Source: Populus alba
Taxonomy: Eukaryota; Streptophyta; Magnoliopsida; Malpighiales; Salicaceae
Direction of reading: 5' to 3'
Length of the DNA stretch: 64,000 bases
Assembly: GCF_005239225.2 (NCBI RefSeq)
Contig: NC_133284.1
Coordinates: forward strand, 31,978,339-32,042,338
Below, one piece after another: positions 10,691 through 22,974 of the stretch. The translations under genes and the position numbers were made by a program. Within the stretch, counting starts at the first letter, position 1. Every line of letters begins with the position of its first letter. The notes below the pieces were generated by a model. The model was not told the DNA's origin, made no database searches, and saw only the letters and a program-made list of their open reading frames with translations.

Positions 10691-12120
10691 AGAACATCTT
10701 ATGACTTGGGGTGGTGTTATTCAAATGCCATGTAACGCTTGATTTGCCCGCAACTAGCACCCAATATTATTTTGGGTTTAGCCTTGCCAGGCTTAAGGCT
10801 AGCCATGGGCCATGCCTGGTAGTGCCCAAGCCAAAGTGCCACCTAACTCTTGGATTGCAGCGCAGAGGAAGTAGGCCAAGCGCCACATGGCGCTTAGGCG
10901 GTTTGCCGTCAATAGGGAACTCAAGTGTCACGTGTTCCAAAGTGGTTTTTTTCATAGTAATAGTAGTTTTTAAAAATTTATTAATGATGATAATAATATT
11001 TATACTCTTATAAATTTTAATGAAAATACTAAAATTTTTATAATACAAATAATAATATTTTTTTGTAGCAATAATATGAATTATTATAAAAATAATATTA
11101 TTTATAACACCAAATATAATAATATTTTAGAGACTAATACTATTAATTATACTAAAAAAATATTAATAAAACAAATAATAATAGTTTTGAGATCAATACT
11201 ATTAATTAGACTAACAAAATAATAATATTTTTACTACCAATACTATCAATTCTACTAAAAAAATATATTAAGAAATAATATAATAATACTTTTAATATTA
11301 ATTATACTAAAAAATAATATTTTTAATACAATTATACTAAAAATATAGACAACTTAAGCGCCATATGGTGCTTGGACTACACCCAAGAGAAAGGAAATCA
11401 AGCACCACACGGCGCTTGGACGGCTACCTGTGAGCATGGCAGCCAAAACACCACGTGCATCCTGGTCTGCCCCAGCGCCTAAGGCCGGGCAGACCAAGCA
11501 CCAGGTGCCAACGCGTTTGGCGCCCTAGTCTGCCCCCAACCCCAAGGTTGGGCAGACCGAGCGCCAGGGCTTGCCTCCAGGCCGACACCTTTGCCCTCCA
11601 ACCCAATCACACCCCTACTAAACAGTGCAGTCAACAGTGAAAGCTCTCACAGTCCATAGTGAAAGCACTCATAATGCATCTATAGTGCAACACAGTGTAA
11701 TCTATAGTAAATTCACTTACAGTGAACATTATTCTGTGCTATAGTAAAACACTGATAAGTTTTAGTTATAGTTAATAAACCAACTCCATTTAAAAGGTCA
11801 TTGCTTGAAGTTACAACAAAAAATAGGGTTATATCCTTTTTGTTACCTAACCCTAGTATGGGCCAAGACACGTCTGCGCCTAACCCCGTACTAGGCCAGG
11901 ATGCATTTGCGCTCAGCTCCAAGTTGGGTCTAGACGCGACCGTCTCTATTTTTTCTTGGGCACGATCATGAGCTAGACCTATTTCTCCTAGGCTTCGGGT
12001 GTAGGTTGAGCCCAACATCCCTCAGACTAGGTGTATAACTAACGTGTCACTCTATACTGAGCCCTTCATACCTTGAGTCTGAATTAATAATCATGATGCC
12101 CATCATAATCCCATTAAATA
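10690..12120. repeat. GC-rich repeat block around an AT-rich tandem array; probable LTR-retroelement debris
   Basis: GC-rich segments at about 10720-10940 and 11350-11610 share words built on GGCGCTTGG and CACGTGGCGCTT. Between them (about 11085-11340) lies a degenerate array of units like ACTATTAATTATACTAAAAAAATA. From 11620 to 11760 the words CAGTGAAAGC and CTATAGT recur several times. There is no coding domain. The composition and position next to a copia element suggest LTR or leader remnants, but I could not delimit LTR ends. Confidence 0.4.
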
Positions 12121-12599
12121 CGAACAAACCGTCCATATTTGTATTAATTAAATGCGATGGTACAAGCATTAGAATAATATTATTTTACTATTATGAGATT
12201 ATATCTTTATTCCTCCTATGTAATATGAAGCAAATCAAGTCAGGTAATATAAAAGGGGAGTGGAATATACAGAAAGGGGTTCGAAACCTTATAATTTGAG
12301 ACAAAAACACATTATCTACTTCTTTGTCCTTCTTTTTTTCTCCATCTTCATAAAAGTTGATTAATACTTCCATTAATGTCTTTTATTACATAAAAAATAC
12401 TTGGTATTGACTTGATCTTTGAAGGGTATCCCATCAACACCCCTAAGGGGCTTTGTGCAGGTATTTGTTCAGGAAGAGATTAACACCTCGGAAGAGATCC
12501 GTTAAAGAAGAAGCTAATGCAATCTTGAAGTGAAGGTCGTAAAACATGTTGTCAATGATATTGTGCAAGGATCTCAAGGAAATAAGAATACTCTTAGTG

Positions 12600-15500
12600 A
12601 TTTTTGTAGCCTTATCACTTTCTTTACTCAGACCACCTTATCATACACACACCTATATATTCATTTTATAAATACAGGTACCTAGGACATAGCTTTCATC
12701 ATTCGTCGCACATACAAATATGCTTTTTTTGTCTCTTTTAATGTAGCCTCCTCTAAGTTTATTGATGCAAGCAATATTATCTTCAAACAATATTGCTAGA
12801 ATATCTTCAATGGTTGACAATCTATATTTTTATTTTATGAGCTAGATAATTGACCTTAGCCATATACAATCTCGACTTGCTTCATGGATTACAATAATTT
12901 CTGAATGACATGATGAAGCAGCCACTAATGTTTGTTTGACAGATCTCTAAGAAATTACGGTACCTTTATATGTAAACAAATAACTTGTTTATAATAATCT
13001 GTATCTGCATGTGCAATCAATTATGAATTTAATCTACTATAAAATAATCTCATTTTAGTTGTTCCACATAAATAGCAAAGTATATGATTAACCTCATTCC
13101 AATGTCTTTTTGTGGGAGTGAAACTATATCTTGCCAATAAATTGACTGTAAAAGCTATATTTGATCTTGTATAATTTGCAAGATACATAAATGCTCCAAT
13201 AACACTAAGATATTGTAATTCTGGACCAAGAATATTTTCATTCTCTTTTAGCGGTCGAAAATAATCTTTCTTTATATCAAGTGATTGAACAACCATAGGT
13301 ACACTTAAAGGATGAACATTGTCCATGTAAAAGTGCTTTTGTCCATGTAAAAGTGCTTCATGACCTTTTTCTGTATACATCGATTGATGGATAAATTTTC
13401 CATTTGAAAGTTGTTCAATTTGTAAACCAAGATAAAATTTTGTCATTCTAAGATCTTTCATCTCAAATTCATCTTTTAGATAGGTTGCAAATTTTATGAG
13501 CTATTCAAGAGTACCAAAAAGATTTAAATCATCAACATATATTGCAACAATAGCAAATCTAGATGTAGATTTTTTAATAAAAATACATGGACAAATCTCA
13601 TTATTCTCAAATCCTTTTTCTAAAAGATATTCATTAAGATGATTATACCACATATAACTATATTGCTTCAACCCATATAAAGATTTTTATAGTTTAATAA
13701 AATAAACACTTCTGGGTTTATCATAAAAGGCTTTAGGCATTTTGAATCCTTTAAGGATTTTCATATAGATATCTTTATTTAATAATCCATATAGATATAT
13801 TATAACTACATCCATTAAATGTATATCTGAAGTTTTTTAGACTATTAAACCACTCAAAAACCTGAAAGTGTTGCATCTATAATTGGAGAATACGTTTTTT
13901 CATAATTAATGCCAAGTTTTTGTGAGAAACCTTGTACAACAAGTCGTGTCTTGTATCAAACAATTTCATTGTTCTCATTTTGTTTTCTAACAAAAACCCA
14001 TTTATAATATCCAACAGGTATAATACCTTTAGGTGTATGAATCACATGTCCAAATACTTTACGTTTAGCTAGTGAGTTTAACTCTGTTTGGATTGTTTTT
14101 TTCCATATTGGCCAATCATTTTTGTATTGACATTCTTCAATAGTTTGTGGTTCAATTTCATCATCACTTCTTGTGATGCAGAAAGCAACCTTAAATAAAA
14201 ATACGTCATTTATGATAATTTTATTTTGATCCAAAATCTCTCATGTGTGAACATAGTTTATGAAGATCTTATTATTTTCAGGTATCTAGATCTCTTCAGG
14301 AGATCTCTCTTCAATAGGATCAATATTGGAAGATGATATTGACACAATATTTATCATTTGTTTTGTAGATAATGAATCTTCAAGAGTATCATTATATATT
14401 TGTTGTAATTTTTATTTTCTAAGATTTTTATCCTTAGCACTAACAAGTCTTCCGTGCTTTAAGCATGATATAGATTCATTTACTACTATGTTGCCTTTTA
14501 TCCCTTAGAGATTTTAACTCTAGATGAAACATTTGCAACTAGAATATAAGATTTAACCACCTTTTCACTATTGGTAAAGGTATTTGGTAATTGATTTGCA
14601 ATATTTTGTCAATGAATTATCTTTAGAACTTCAAGTTCACATAATCCATCCTTAGATCAAAATGAGATAAGTTTAGGTTATTCCAAGTAATTTCTTGTCG
14701 TGCTTCAGACACTAACTTTTCTTTCCCTAATGATGGGAAAATATTCCCATCAAAATGACAGTATTCAAAACGTGCCTTTAAAATAACATAGTTAAAGGTT
14801 CAAGGAATCTAATAATAGATGAAGAATCAAAATCAACATAAATTTCTATTCTACATTGTGGATCTATTTTAGTCATTTATGGGGGCGCTATAAGCACATA
14901 TACAATACAACTAAAAGTTCATAGATGAAATATATTTGCTAGTATACCAAACATATTGCAAAGGAAAATTTTTATGGTAAATACTTGGTTTAATTCTACC
15001 TAATGGTGCAGTATTTAATATAACATGTCCCTAAACAGATGTAGGCAATTTTTTTTTTTTTTCAAATGTAAGAAATTTTATAGATCAAAATGAAATTAGG
15101 TTGAAGACCAGCAAGTCATAACATACATGCATATAAATGAAGGGAACAACCTCCCTTAAACAAGAAACCACATAGTCATCAAACACGACTATTTTACATA
15201 ATGTAACACAACTAAAGAAAAAAAAATACATTAACAGCCTAGCCAGGATTAGAGAATCCACATGCACAGCAGGCAACACAACCAACAGATGATTGCCAAA
15301 AGAATAACAACTATAAGCACCAAAAACTCACTCCAAAGGGACCTTGAACTCATCCCACAACAATTGAAATAAAAAAGACCCAAACAATCCTCATCCACCT
15401 GGTGCTGATCCACAAAACCTACCAACTTCAGTAGAAACCAATGTTAGTAGCTAGCTTCAGAAAGCCTAGCATACCAAGGTGTATCAACATAGCAATTAGA

Positions 15501-16860
15501 CCCAACCTACCTCCATAGTAGTAGGACAAATCACATTTAAAGAAACAAGCTACTCACGCAGTTGTAGGATGAGAGCATGCACCCATCACAACATAATATA
15601 GGTGTCATGGCACCCTAACTGATCAAAGAGAGAGCTATCAAGAAGAGGAAGACTCGGGAGGTCTATCCCTACCATATTAAATAAGTGTGATAACACCCTT
15701 TCGGGGACAACCAGGCTTTCTATGCTTGAGGCCAGCTGGTGTATCAACCATCAATGCTTTGCCTTTCTGATTGCCAGACAAGAGCAGGGGAGTGTCATCC
15801 ATAAGCCAACTCTGACTCCGCATCACGTACTGATGCCAACTTGTGTCAGGTTTTATCCCCTCTGTTAAATGTAGTGTCTCTAATTATGAATGATCATCAA
15901 GGACATACAATATATCAGTTGAAACAAAAGGGATAATGTCTTGAGCTATCTGTACAGTATGAGAGGTAAGTTTAGCCTTTTTTCTCCCATAAACCACTTC
16001 ACTGGCACTAATCATAGCCTCAACATGCACATTCTTGAGGCTTATAACCTCTACCCTTTTGGAACTGGCTGGTTGCTCAGCAAGAGGCACTACTTGGTAG
16101 CCTTTGTGATTATTCATTGTTGTAGCCTGCACAGCAGGATCAAGGCTGAAAGGAGAAACAAACATTCTGCTAGCAGCCCAGAAGCATCAATATTCCTCCC
16201 CTTGGCTGCAACAGCTTTGGGGAAGCCTACGACAATATTTGTAAATTTTCACAAGGGATTCATAAAAAACTTGATGTAGCAGAAGGGTTTTATCTAGCAT
16301 GATAACATTAATGAAGATCAGCAAGTCAACAAGCAAATCCACCTCAATCAATACCATAACATGAAAGAGTCGAACCAATTTTGATTTCACAAGTAATGGT
16401 CCAACAACTAATTGAAGGCACTTTATAATTGATTCTGCTAGACCATTTTAAGTATATACATGAGCAACAGGATGTTCAACATCAATTCTAATAGAAGTGC
16501 AAAAAATTATCAAATGCTTGAGAAGTAAACAAACCAGCATTATTCAATTGAATTTTCTTGATTGAATAATCATGAAATTGTACATGTAGTATGATAATCT
16601 AGCAAATGCAATATTTCACCTAAAAGGTAAAAAAACACGTGACCATTTACTTGATGCATCAATTAATATAATAAAATATCTAAAAGTTTTGCATGATGAA
16701 TGAATAAATCCACATATATCTCCTTGAATTCTTTCAAGAAAATACGGTGATTCTATAACAACCCTTGATGGAGATTGTTTGGTAATTAATTTACCCTGAG
16801 AAACTTTACCTGGTAATTAATTTCCATTTATTCTACAAGCCATGTAAATTAGGAATTTAT
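12600..16860 (-). mobile_element. Degenerate Ty1/copia retrotransposon (pol remnant)
   Basis: In minus-strand order I read the integrase start (IESPYFLERIQGDICGFIH, DASSKWSRV), later integrase (DVEHPVAHVYT, NGLAESIIK), then after a nested insertion GHVILNTAPLGRIKPSIYHK. Next come the CLKARK linker, reverse transcriptase (ECQYKNDWPIWKKTIQTELN, YKWVFVRKQNEN, the YVDD active site at 13529-13540), the MKDLRMTKFYLGLQIEQLSN block and RNase H (VKQTLVAASSCHSEIIVIHE, EDNIACINKLRGGYIK). Many stops and frameshifts break it. Gag and both LTRs are absent or unrecognisable. A 20-bp tandem slip (TGTCCATGTAAAAGTGCTT) lies near 13320-13358. Confidence 0.88.
15053..16375 (-). mobile_element. LINE (L1-type) ORF1 fragment nested in the copia element
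   Basis: The copia reading is interrupted between codons for K-L and P-T-S of integrase. The inserted DNA is flanked by AAAATTG on both sides (16376-16382 and 15046-15052, minus-strand sense) and ends in poly(A) directly after TAAAATTTCTTACATTTG, a typical LINE 3' end. It encodes the end of an L1 ORF1: VDLLVDLLIFINVIMLDKTL, then a zinc-knuckle remnant VFYESLVKIYKYCRRL, then VISLKNVHVEAMISASEVV and HRKPGCPRKGVITLI before a stop. No endonuclease or reverse transcriptase ORF2 follows. What remains after the stop is the 3' UTR. Confidence 0.72.
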
Positions 16861-16869
16861 ATGTGCCAA

Positions 16870-18050
16870 GATTTCAATATAAATTAAGTAGAGTGTTTAT
16901 GCTGATAACATGTTTTTTTTAAAAAAACAAGTAAGAACATACATATTCAAAATAAAACTTAAAAGAGAAGTTTATACCTTTTCTTGTATATTTTTCTCAA
17001 TGCTTAGAATATGAGACAAATAGTCTATTTATATGAGAAGAAAATAAGAACATTAAAGGATACTAGGAAACCCAAATGTCATAAAAAACCAAGAGACTAA
17101 ATTCAAGAGTCATGAAGTCTAAGAGATTTAAAATCTTATTGGATAAAGAAGCAAATATGAATTGGAGCATGATAATGCTATAAAAAAGCAAATCAAATGT
17201 TGAAAGAAGAAATTAAAAAAAAAAAAATCAAGTCAACCTAGCAAATACACGGCCTAGTTGTGAGACCATGCATGATAACCTCGAAAGAAAGCAAATTAAA
17301 TAAAACAACAAACCCCAAATCCCAAACAACCCAATTTTTAGAGATAAAACTGAAAAAAAAAAATCAATATAAAAAAAGCAATGAAAAAAAAGATCTGAGT
17401 CAACTAGGGTAACTCGCTAAGTTTGTAATTTGAAACATGAGATTGAGATGATCCCGTAGAAATAAAAATAAAAAAAAAATCATGAAGTTCAATATCAACA
17501 ACCAACTAAATGTTAAAAGGATAAAATTAAAAAAAAAAAACCTAAAAATTACCAAAATCAATCCGATCTAATTTTTATAACTTGTGACTCTATTTATTAG
17601 TTTAGACTAGCCTTATAAAAAAATAAACCTAAAAAATTATAAAATCGAATCTCCAATCAACAAAACACCAAGGAATGAAATGAAAATAAAACCAACAAAA
17701 AGAGGATAAAAACAAAAAAATAAAATTGTGACTCCATTATTGTCCAATTCAGGGCCCCCCACACACCATGTATCATGTACCACGCAACGCACTGCAAATC
17801 ACATCTCCAATTGGGTCTTCCATCAAGCAAGGATATGCCTACATTATTGTACTTTCTTTTTAGTCAGCATATGTTATAAGACTCTCTTAAATGCCATTGC
17901 ATTGTTGATCTTGTCATTTTTTATGCTTTAAAAAATCAGGCTATTTGTTGCGTCAGGTTACAAGAAACTTCTTTTAACAACCAATCACCTACATTTACAT
18001 TTGTGCTTTGGAAACTTTTTTGTGTTTTTCTTTTTGTTTGCATAGTTCAT
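16870..18050. other. Purine-rich repeat-like DNA, no gene
   Basis: A long A/G-rich stretch with recurring AAAATTAAAAAAAAAA and TGAAGTTCAATATCAACAACC blocks, of the kind seen in decayed LTR elements. A similar composition recurs at about 58.1-58.4 kb. Frames here are short. Confidence 0.4.
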
Positions 18051-18061
18051 GTGCATGTACT

Positions 18062-18337
18062 TCACTTATATCCTTTAAATGTCTGTTCTTGCTTTAGACG
18101 AAGATTATCAACTTCAGCTCCTATTGCCTTTTCATATTTCTCACAAAACTTTGATCGTTTCGTTGCAGGATGACAAACCAGCAGATGTGCGTGTTCAATA
18201 GTAGAGTCAATAGAATCTCTGTCCTCATCTTTGCACAAAAAACTTGGAACCCATCTCTCCATTTGCACATATCTTTGTTTAAAACTTTTGTACGGGACTT
18301 CATGACTTTTACTTTGTTTTGTGGTGTTCAACAACAT
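18062..18337 (-). other. Unrecognised 91-codon frame, possible gene or pseudogene fragment
   Basis: An ATG-initiated frame with protein-like composition: KSFKQRYVQMERWVPSFLCK, then DSTIEHAHLLVCHPATKRSK, then YEKAIGAEVDNLRLKQEQ. It is charged and partly heptad-like near the C terminus (VDNLRLKQEQ). I do not recognise the family. It could be one exon of a lost gene. Nothing in the flanks extends it convincingly. Confidence 0.25.
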
Positions 18338-18499
18338 ACAATCCTATACTTTTGCTATTTTGCTTCGTTGTTTCCTCCACCTTTGCAACATACATTATGA
18401 AATCTTATTAATTTCTTGTGTTTTGGCTTATAAATTATGCATCTGCTTAGACTGCTATATTTTATGTATTCGTTACTGTGTTAACACACTTAAAGATAG

Positions 18500-19060
18500 C
18501 CAGCGAAGTAACTAAACAATGGCCCTCCTGTAGGCCTTAGCTTCACTCTTGTACGTAGCAGAAGCAACAAAACAAGACTACTTCATTTATAAGCACACAG
18601 GTCACGACATGGCAACCAAGTTCCAATTCCCAACGCATGAAAAAGCCCGCTTCCAAACTTGTTTGATTTCATGTTTGTTCTTTCTATGACAAGTTATAAC
18701 ACCTTTTGAAAGCAAATCCAGGCATTAAAATAGCAATCCCTGTAAGCTTGTTTAAATGTTTGACCAAGTGGATAGAAACTCCCAATTGTTACCAGCTTTT
18801 TACCTTTCTCTCTACATGACAACTCGTGAAAATATTTGGCCAATTAGAGATCGACAAAGTCTACAAACCCCAGACTTGCTCACTGCATTTACTGACCCCG
18901 CGTGCGCCCTCCTGGCCTAAACCCTCTCAGTTCTTGCATTCACCTTGACCCTTGTTTTCACCACGGTAATAGCAACTTTCATCATTTTTTTTTATCAGAG
19001 AAATAAAAAAAAGTTACCTTTCTCTCTGCAGTCCAATTCATGGGGAACTCCATGGGTAAT

Positions 19061-19091
<31 letters not shown>

Positions 19092-20700
19092 GAGAAGGGG
19101 GTTAAGGTGGGAAGTGCAGTGATTGTCATGTCTTAAAGCAACAAAGTATGTACCGTTGTGTATTTTGACTGGAATTTGGACTCACTATCTTCATGCTATC
19201 TTTCTGAATCAATGCCATAGCATGTAATTCCCACCATATGCTTGATCTTTCCTTTGATTCGCTAGTCCCCATTTATTAATTACAGGGTGGGGACAATGCT
19301 TCATGGACCAAAGCAACACAGTAGGAAAAATACAAGCAAAACCCACCACGAACCACCATGGAAGAAGAATGCGCGCACTGGTGCTTTGTACAGGTATGAA
19401 GGAATGTATCTAGCTAACGGCAAGAGATATTTTATGATATCTGTTTTTTAATTGTATCATGTGACATATTACAAAAGTTCATATCAAATGCTATATAATA
19501 TTGGCAAATAAGTTGCACACAACTTGATTGAAGTTAGATTTCGAGGTGCGAAAAACATAATAGGAGTTTTATTTTATTACTGTTTTTTTGTTTTAAAAGT
19601 ATTTAAAAAAAAGTAATTTTTTTTAATTAATATATATGTTTAGTATTTTTAAATTATTTTAATTTATTAATATTAAAAATAATTTTTAAAAAATAAAAAA
19701 TATATTATTTTAATATATTTCTAAAATAACATTTAAAAATCAATCACTATCTATCCTGCGAAACTCTTTTAAGGTGCATGAAGAATGTGCATGAATCGGA
19801 TATCAAGAATCAAGAAATATTCTCAGCTTTTTTTTTTCTAGCCTCGAAGACGTACAGCATTCTATACGCATGCATTTCAGTGCGTTCATGATAGCTAGGT
19901 TATGGTTTGACAAGTCCTAACCAGTTGTAATGTGCAAAGAAGATGGATCAAATGGGTTGTTGCCCATGACAAGAAAGAAAAGACGACTCAGTAACGAAAG
20001 CCACCAGATCATGATAATATTAGTACAGTTATCTAGCCTGCAGCACCAGTTGAAGGCTTTGGATAGAGTTTCTTGCTTCCATTCAGGCATATCTGTGTGC
20101 TTTAATTGCTTGGGAGAAGGTGAGAAATTGAACCCTTGCAAAGGGCATTGGACCCCTGACATTGAATTCCCAAAGATATTAATTACGGTGGCGTCAGGTC
20201 ACTTGTTGCAGAAAACAACATGGTAACAGTAGCCTAAACCGTGACAGGGTTCTGCGCCACTGCCAATGCCACCCTCTTTCTTCATCGGGATTTCTAAGAA
20301 ACCTGCAAACAATCTATGTGAACCGGATCAACTCTTAAGAGAAATGCAAGCATATAGACATATACACACACAAACGCCATTAATGAAACAATAAAACCAG
20401 ACGAAGGGAAGGGAAGGGCTCATATCGATATAGAAGATTCATAGATAATATATAAATTAAGGAGGTGTAGTCTGAAATTCGCGCAAACTTCAGGCAACAT
20501 AAAATAAAAGTACTATTACAAAACTAGCTATCCAGAGAAAGACAATTCTATTTTAGTTGCCTTTATTATAGCAATAACATTCTCTAACTAAATTTCACTT
20601 TCATAAACATCACCTACACAATTTTGTAGAACGAAGAAACACGTGCTGCAAGTCATCTAACACAATTTTGCACCTAAATGCTTGCCCAGGAAAGTTGAAC
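18500..20700. other. Intergenic DNA downstream of the AHL gene
   Basis: Contains a (GA)n microsatellite at 19066-19092 and one copy of the AT-rich dispersed repeat at about 19560-19760. A plus-strand frame (19930-20226) and an antisense frame (19917-20162) overlap completely and neither resembles a known protein. A minus-strand AATAAA near 20571 could end the AHL transcript. Confidence 0.45.
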
Positions 20701-20712
20701 ATTTTATTCCTG

Positions 20713-21621
20713 CTAATATGATGGACGCGAGGAAGGGCCAGGCCAGTGCACAATATCAGGAGGAGGCATCTGGCAATTGACTGGGGTTGGATTAGCCAAG
20801 CCATAAACAGCCATGGACATGCCAGTGCTAACACAAGACTCACTTGCGGTACCACCACCACCAACATTACTAGGTTTAGTCTCTTGATCATCCTTATCGT
20901 TCTCATATGGTAGCCTGTGAAACGTAGGGTTCACGAAAGTAGCAGCCACCACCACAACTTGATTTGCAGCTATCACCTTGCCAGCCACTATCCCTCCAAA
21001 AACCTGTCCTTGTGCCCCTGCAAGAGATATCCCAAAAGAAGAGCAAGAATACACAGAACCAGGAGAAGAAGAGGAAGAAACGCATGCTACTTTACTCGAT
21101 GCAAAAGAACCAACAAAAGAGCCAAACAGTGCAAGCAAGTTAAAGGTTCCATGTAAAGATAGAGAAGGAGCATGAGAAACTGGGTGGCTAAGAGTAACAT
21201 TAGATACAGACCCATTTGCACTCATAACACTTATGCCCGCATGGTTTCTACGAGCAAAGTTGATTATAGTTTCGATTATATCAGAACCAGCGGAGATCTC
21301 GAGAATGACTGGTTTCATGGAGGACTCGCAGTCTTTGGTGATGATAATGGGCGGTTTGGGCCTGTTTTTGGAGCCAGGTGGTCTACCTCTTGGCTTTCTC
21401 TGAATCTGAACTGATTGGATTCTGATGTCCTTGTGGTGGTGGTGGTGATCATCAGGAGAGGTATTGTTGCAGGGTCCACCAAACCTTGATGGAGAGTCGG
21501 TGGACACAGGAGTGGTGGAGAATGTAGGGACACTTCTTGGGCTATGCTCGGAGGAGGAGTCATCAGAGGTGTGAGACAGTTCTCTTGAGAGAGAGATTGC
21601 ACCTTCAAAGTGGTCAGCCAT
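20713..21621 (-). CDS. AHL: AT-hook motif nuclear-localized protein (AHL), 302 aa, intronless
   Basis: The protein has an acidic/Ser-rich N terminus, a His run (about 59-63), one type-I AT-hook (RKPRGRPPGSKNRPKPP, core RGRP at 78-81) that binds the minor groove of AT-rich DNA, and a PPC/DUF296 domain (about 104-232). Landmarks of the domain are ILEISAGSDIIETIINFARR, ISVMSANGSVSNVTL, GAQGQVFGGIVAGKVIAA and VVAATFVNPTFHRLPYE. The tail ends PPPDIVHWPGPSSRPSY, as in the AHL17/AHL28 subgroup. Single-exon structure fits clade-A AHLs. These proteins multimerise and repress growth genes such as those for hypocotyl elongation. One oddity: the conserved GRFEIL-type motif reads GTFNLL (158-163). The start is the first ATG after a GA-rich leader. 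Confidence 0.95.
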   Translation of the reverse strand: MADHFEGAISLSRELSHTSDDSSSEHSPRSVPTFSTTPVSTDSPSRFGGPCNNTSPDDHHHHHKDIRIQSVQIQRKPRGRPPGSKNRPKPPIIITKDCESSMKPVILEISAGSDIIETIINFARRNHAGISVMSANGSVSNVTLSHPVSHAPSLSLHGTFNLLALFGSFVGSFASSKVACVSSSSSPGSVYSCSSFGISLAGAQGQVFGGIVAGKVIAANQVVVVAATFVNPTFHRLPYENDKDDQETKPSNVGGGGTASESCVSTGMSMAVYGLANPTPVNCQMPPPDIVHWPGPSSRPSY

Positions 21622-21698
21622 TTCATGGGGAGGATTTTGTCGAGTGAGAGAGAGAGAGAGAATGGAAGAAGCAGGAAAAACACTGTTTCTTTAAGGTT

Positions 21699-21708
21699 GT
21701 TTTTATAG
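21699..21708 (-). promoter_or_regulatory. TATA box of the AHL gene
   Basis: On the minus strand CTATAAAAAC lies about 80 nt upstream of the AHL start codon. A (GA)n-rich leader follows it, a spacing that suits a short plant 5' UTR. Confidence 0.6.
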
Positions 21709-22159
21709 TCAGGGTTTTGAGTTGTGGGTCCCACAATTTTGCACAATTTTGCAAGTTTCCAGAGGAGAGGCTGGCACATACGATGCGAAGGAAGGTGGGG
21801 GACACCTTAGTCTTTTGGGGGGGGTCTCTAAAATGATGGGTATCATATCTGAATTTTGAAGGTGGTCTAGAAATAGAGTGGGGTCAGGGAGTGTACGCCA
21901 ATCTCTTTTGTGTTTTTTCTTGGGAGTTTGCTTGCTTGGACTTGGCTAGGTTGGGTCCTCCTCAACTCTCTGTTTTGTTAGTTCGCCGTCGGTGATTGGT
22001 AGTGTTTTTTAAATTATTTTTTATTTTTAAATTGCATAATATATCAAAACAATTTAAGAATATATGTAAAATTAAATTTAAGTAAATTTCTGTTTGTACC
22101 AATGTCCCAAACAAGGGTGAAATTGATGGGTAAACACTATTCCCGGTGTAAAATAATTA

Positions 22160-22520
22160 GAGGGAGTGCTTGAAAGTGTATTTATTTTTGTTTTTGAATT
22201 TCAAAAAAAATATTTTTACTTTATTTTTTTTATATCAACAAATTAAATCGCATTAAAAAAATATTAATTAAAGGCTTTGATTTGAAAAATAAAATATTAT
22301 TTTAATACAAAAAACTATTTTAAAAAATACCTTGTATCATTATCACAATCTTAAGTATATACTTGTGGTATAAAACACTTTTTAAAAATATTTTTTATTT
22401 TAAAATGTATTAAAATAATTATATATATATATATATTATTAACATTAATAATTGAAAAGTATTAAAAAAATATTAATTTAATGCTTTTTAAATAAAATAT
22501 ACTTTTACAATGTATAAAAA
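22160..22520. repeat. Two adjacent copies of the AT-rich dispersed repeat
   Basis: Both copies carry the shared order: a TTTTTAAA-type start, ATTTTTTATTTT-type core, a run around AAAGTATTAAAAAAATATTAAT, and an end in ACTATTTT or ACTTTTACAA. They are about 200 bp apart. Confidence 0.5.
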
Positions 22521-22974
22521 AAATACCGTACTTTGAAAATCTCACTAAATGAGAGGCAAAAAGGAAGGGGCATCGTTGCATCAAATATTAACATCACGTT
22601 ACAAGAAAGAAAAAAGAACCCTACGAAAAAATCACGATAGACATTGTGGTATGCATGGTAATTTTATGTAACTTCTTTGTCGATTTTTTATTATGTTTTT
22701 TCGTTACATGTTTTCGTGGTATAAAGCATTACCGCATGGTTGCTTCCCATTCGGGTTGAGTGATTCGACCGTCCTTAAATAATTTTTTAATATTAAACAT
22801 CATTTTTGTTTGTACTGATTTTCAATATTTTACACCTCCCTTTATGGTTTCAGAATTATCTTTATTCATGGTAAGATTTAATAGTTCAAGATACGTGGTC
22901 AACGGGTCGTTTAAATCAAATTTTTTTTTTTAAAAAAAATCAAAATAACATTGTTTTAATTAAAAAAAAATCAA

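Noticed and set aside
16261..16285. GATGTAG near 16272 as target duplication for the LINE insertion
   Set aside because: The word also occurs at the left edge by chance. The copia reading resumes at 16376, and the flanking AAAATTG pair fits better.
19917..20226. Overlapping frames of 98 (plus) and 81 (minus) codons
   Set aside because: They overlap completely on opposite strands and neither resembles a known protein or shows splice context.
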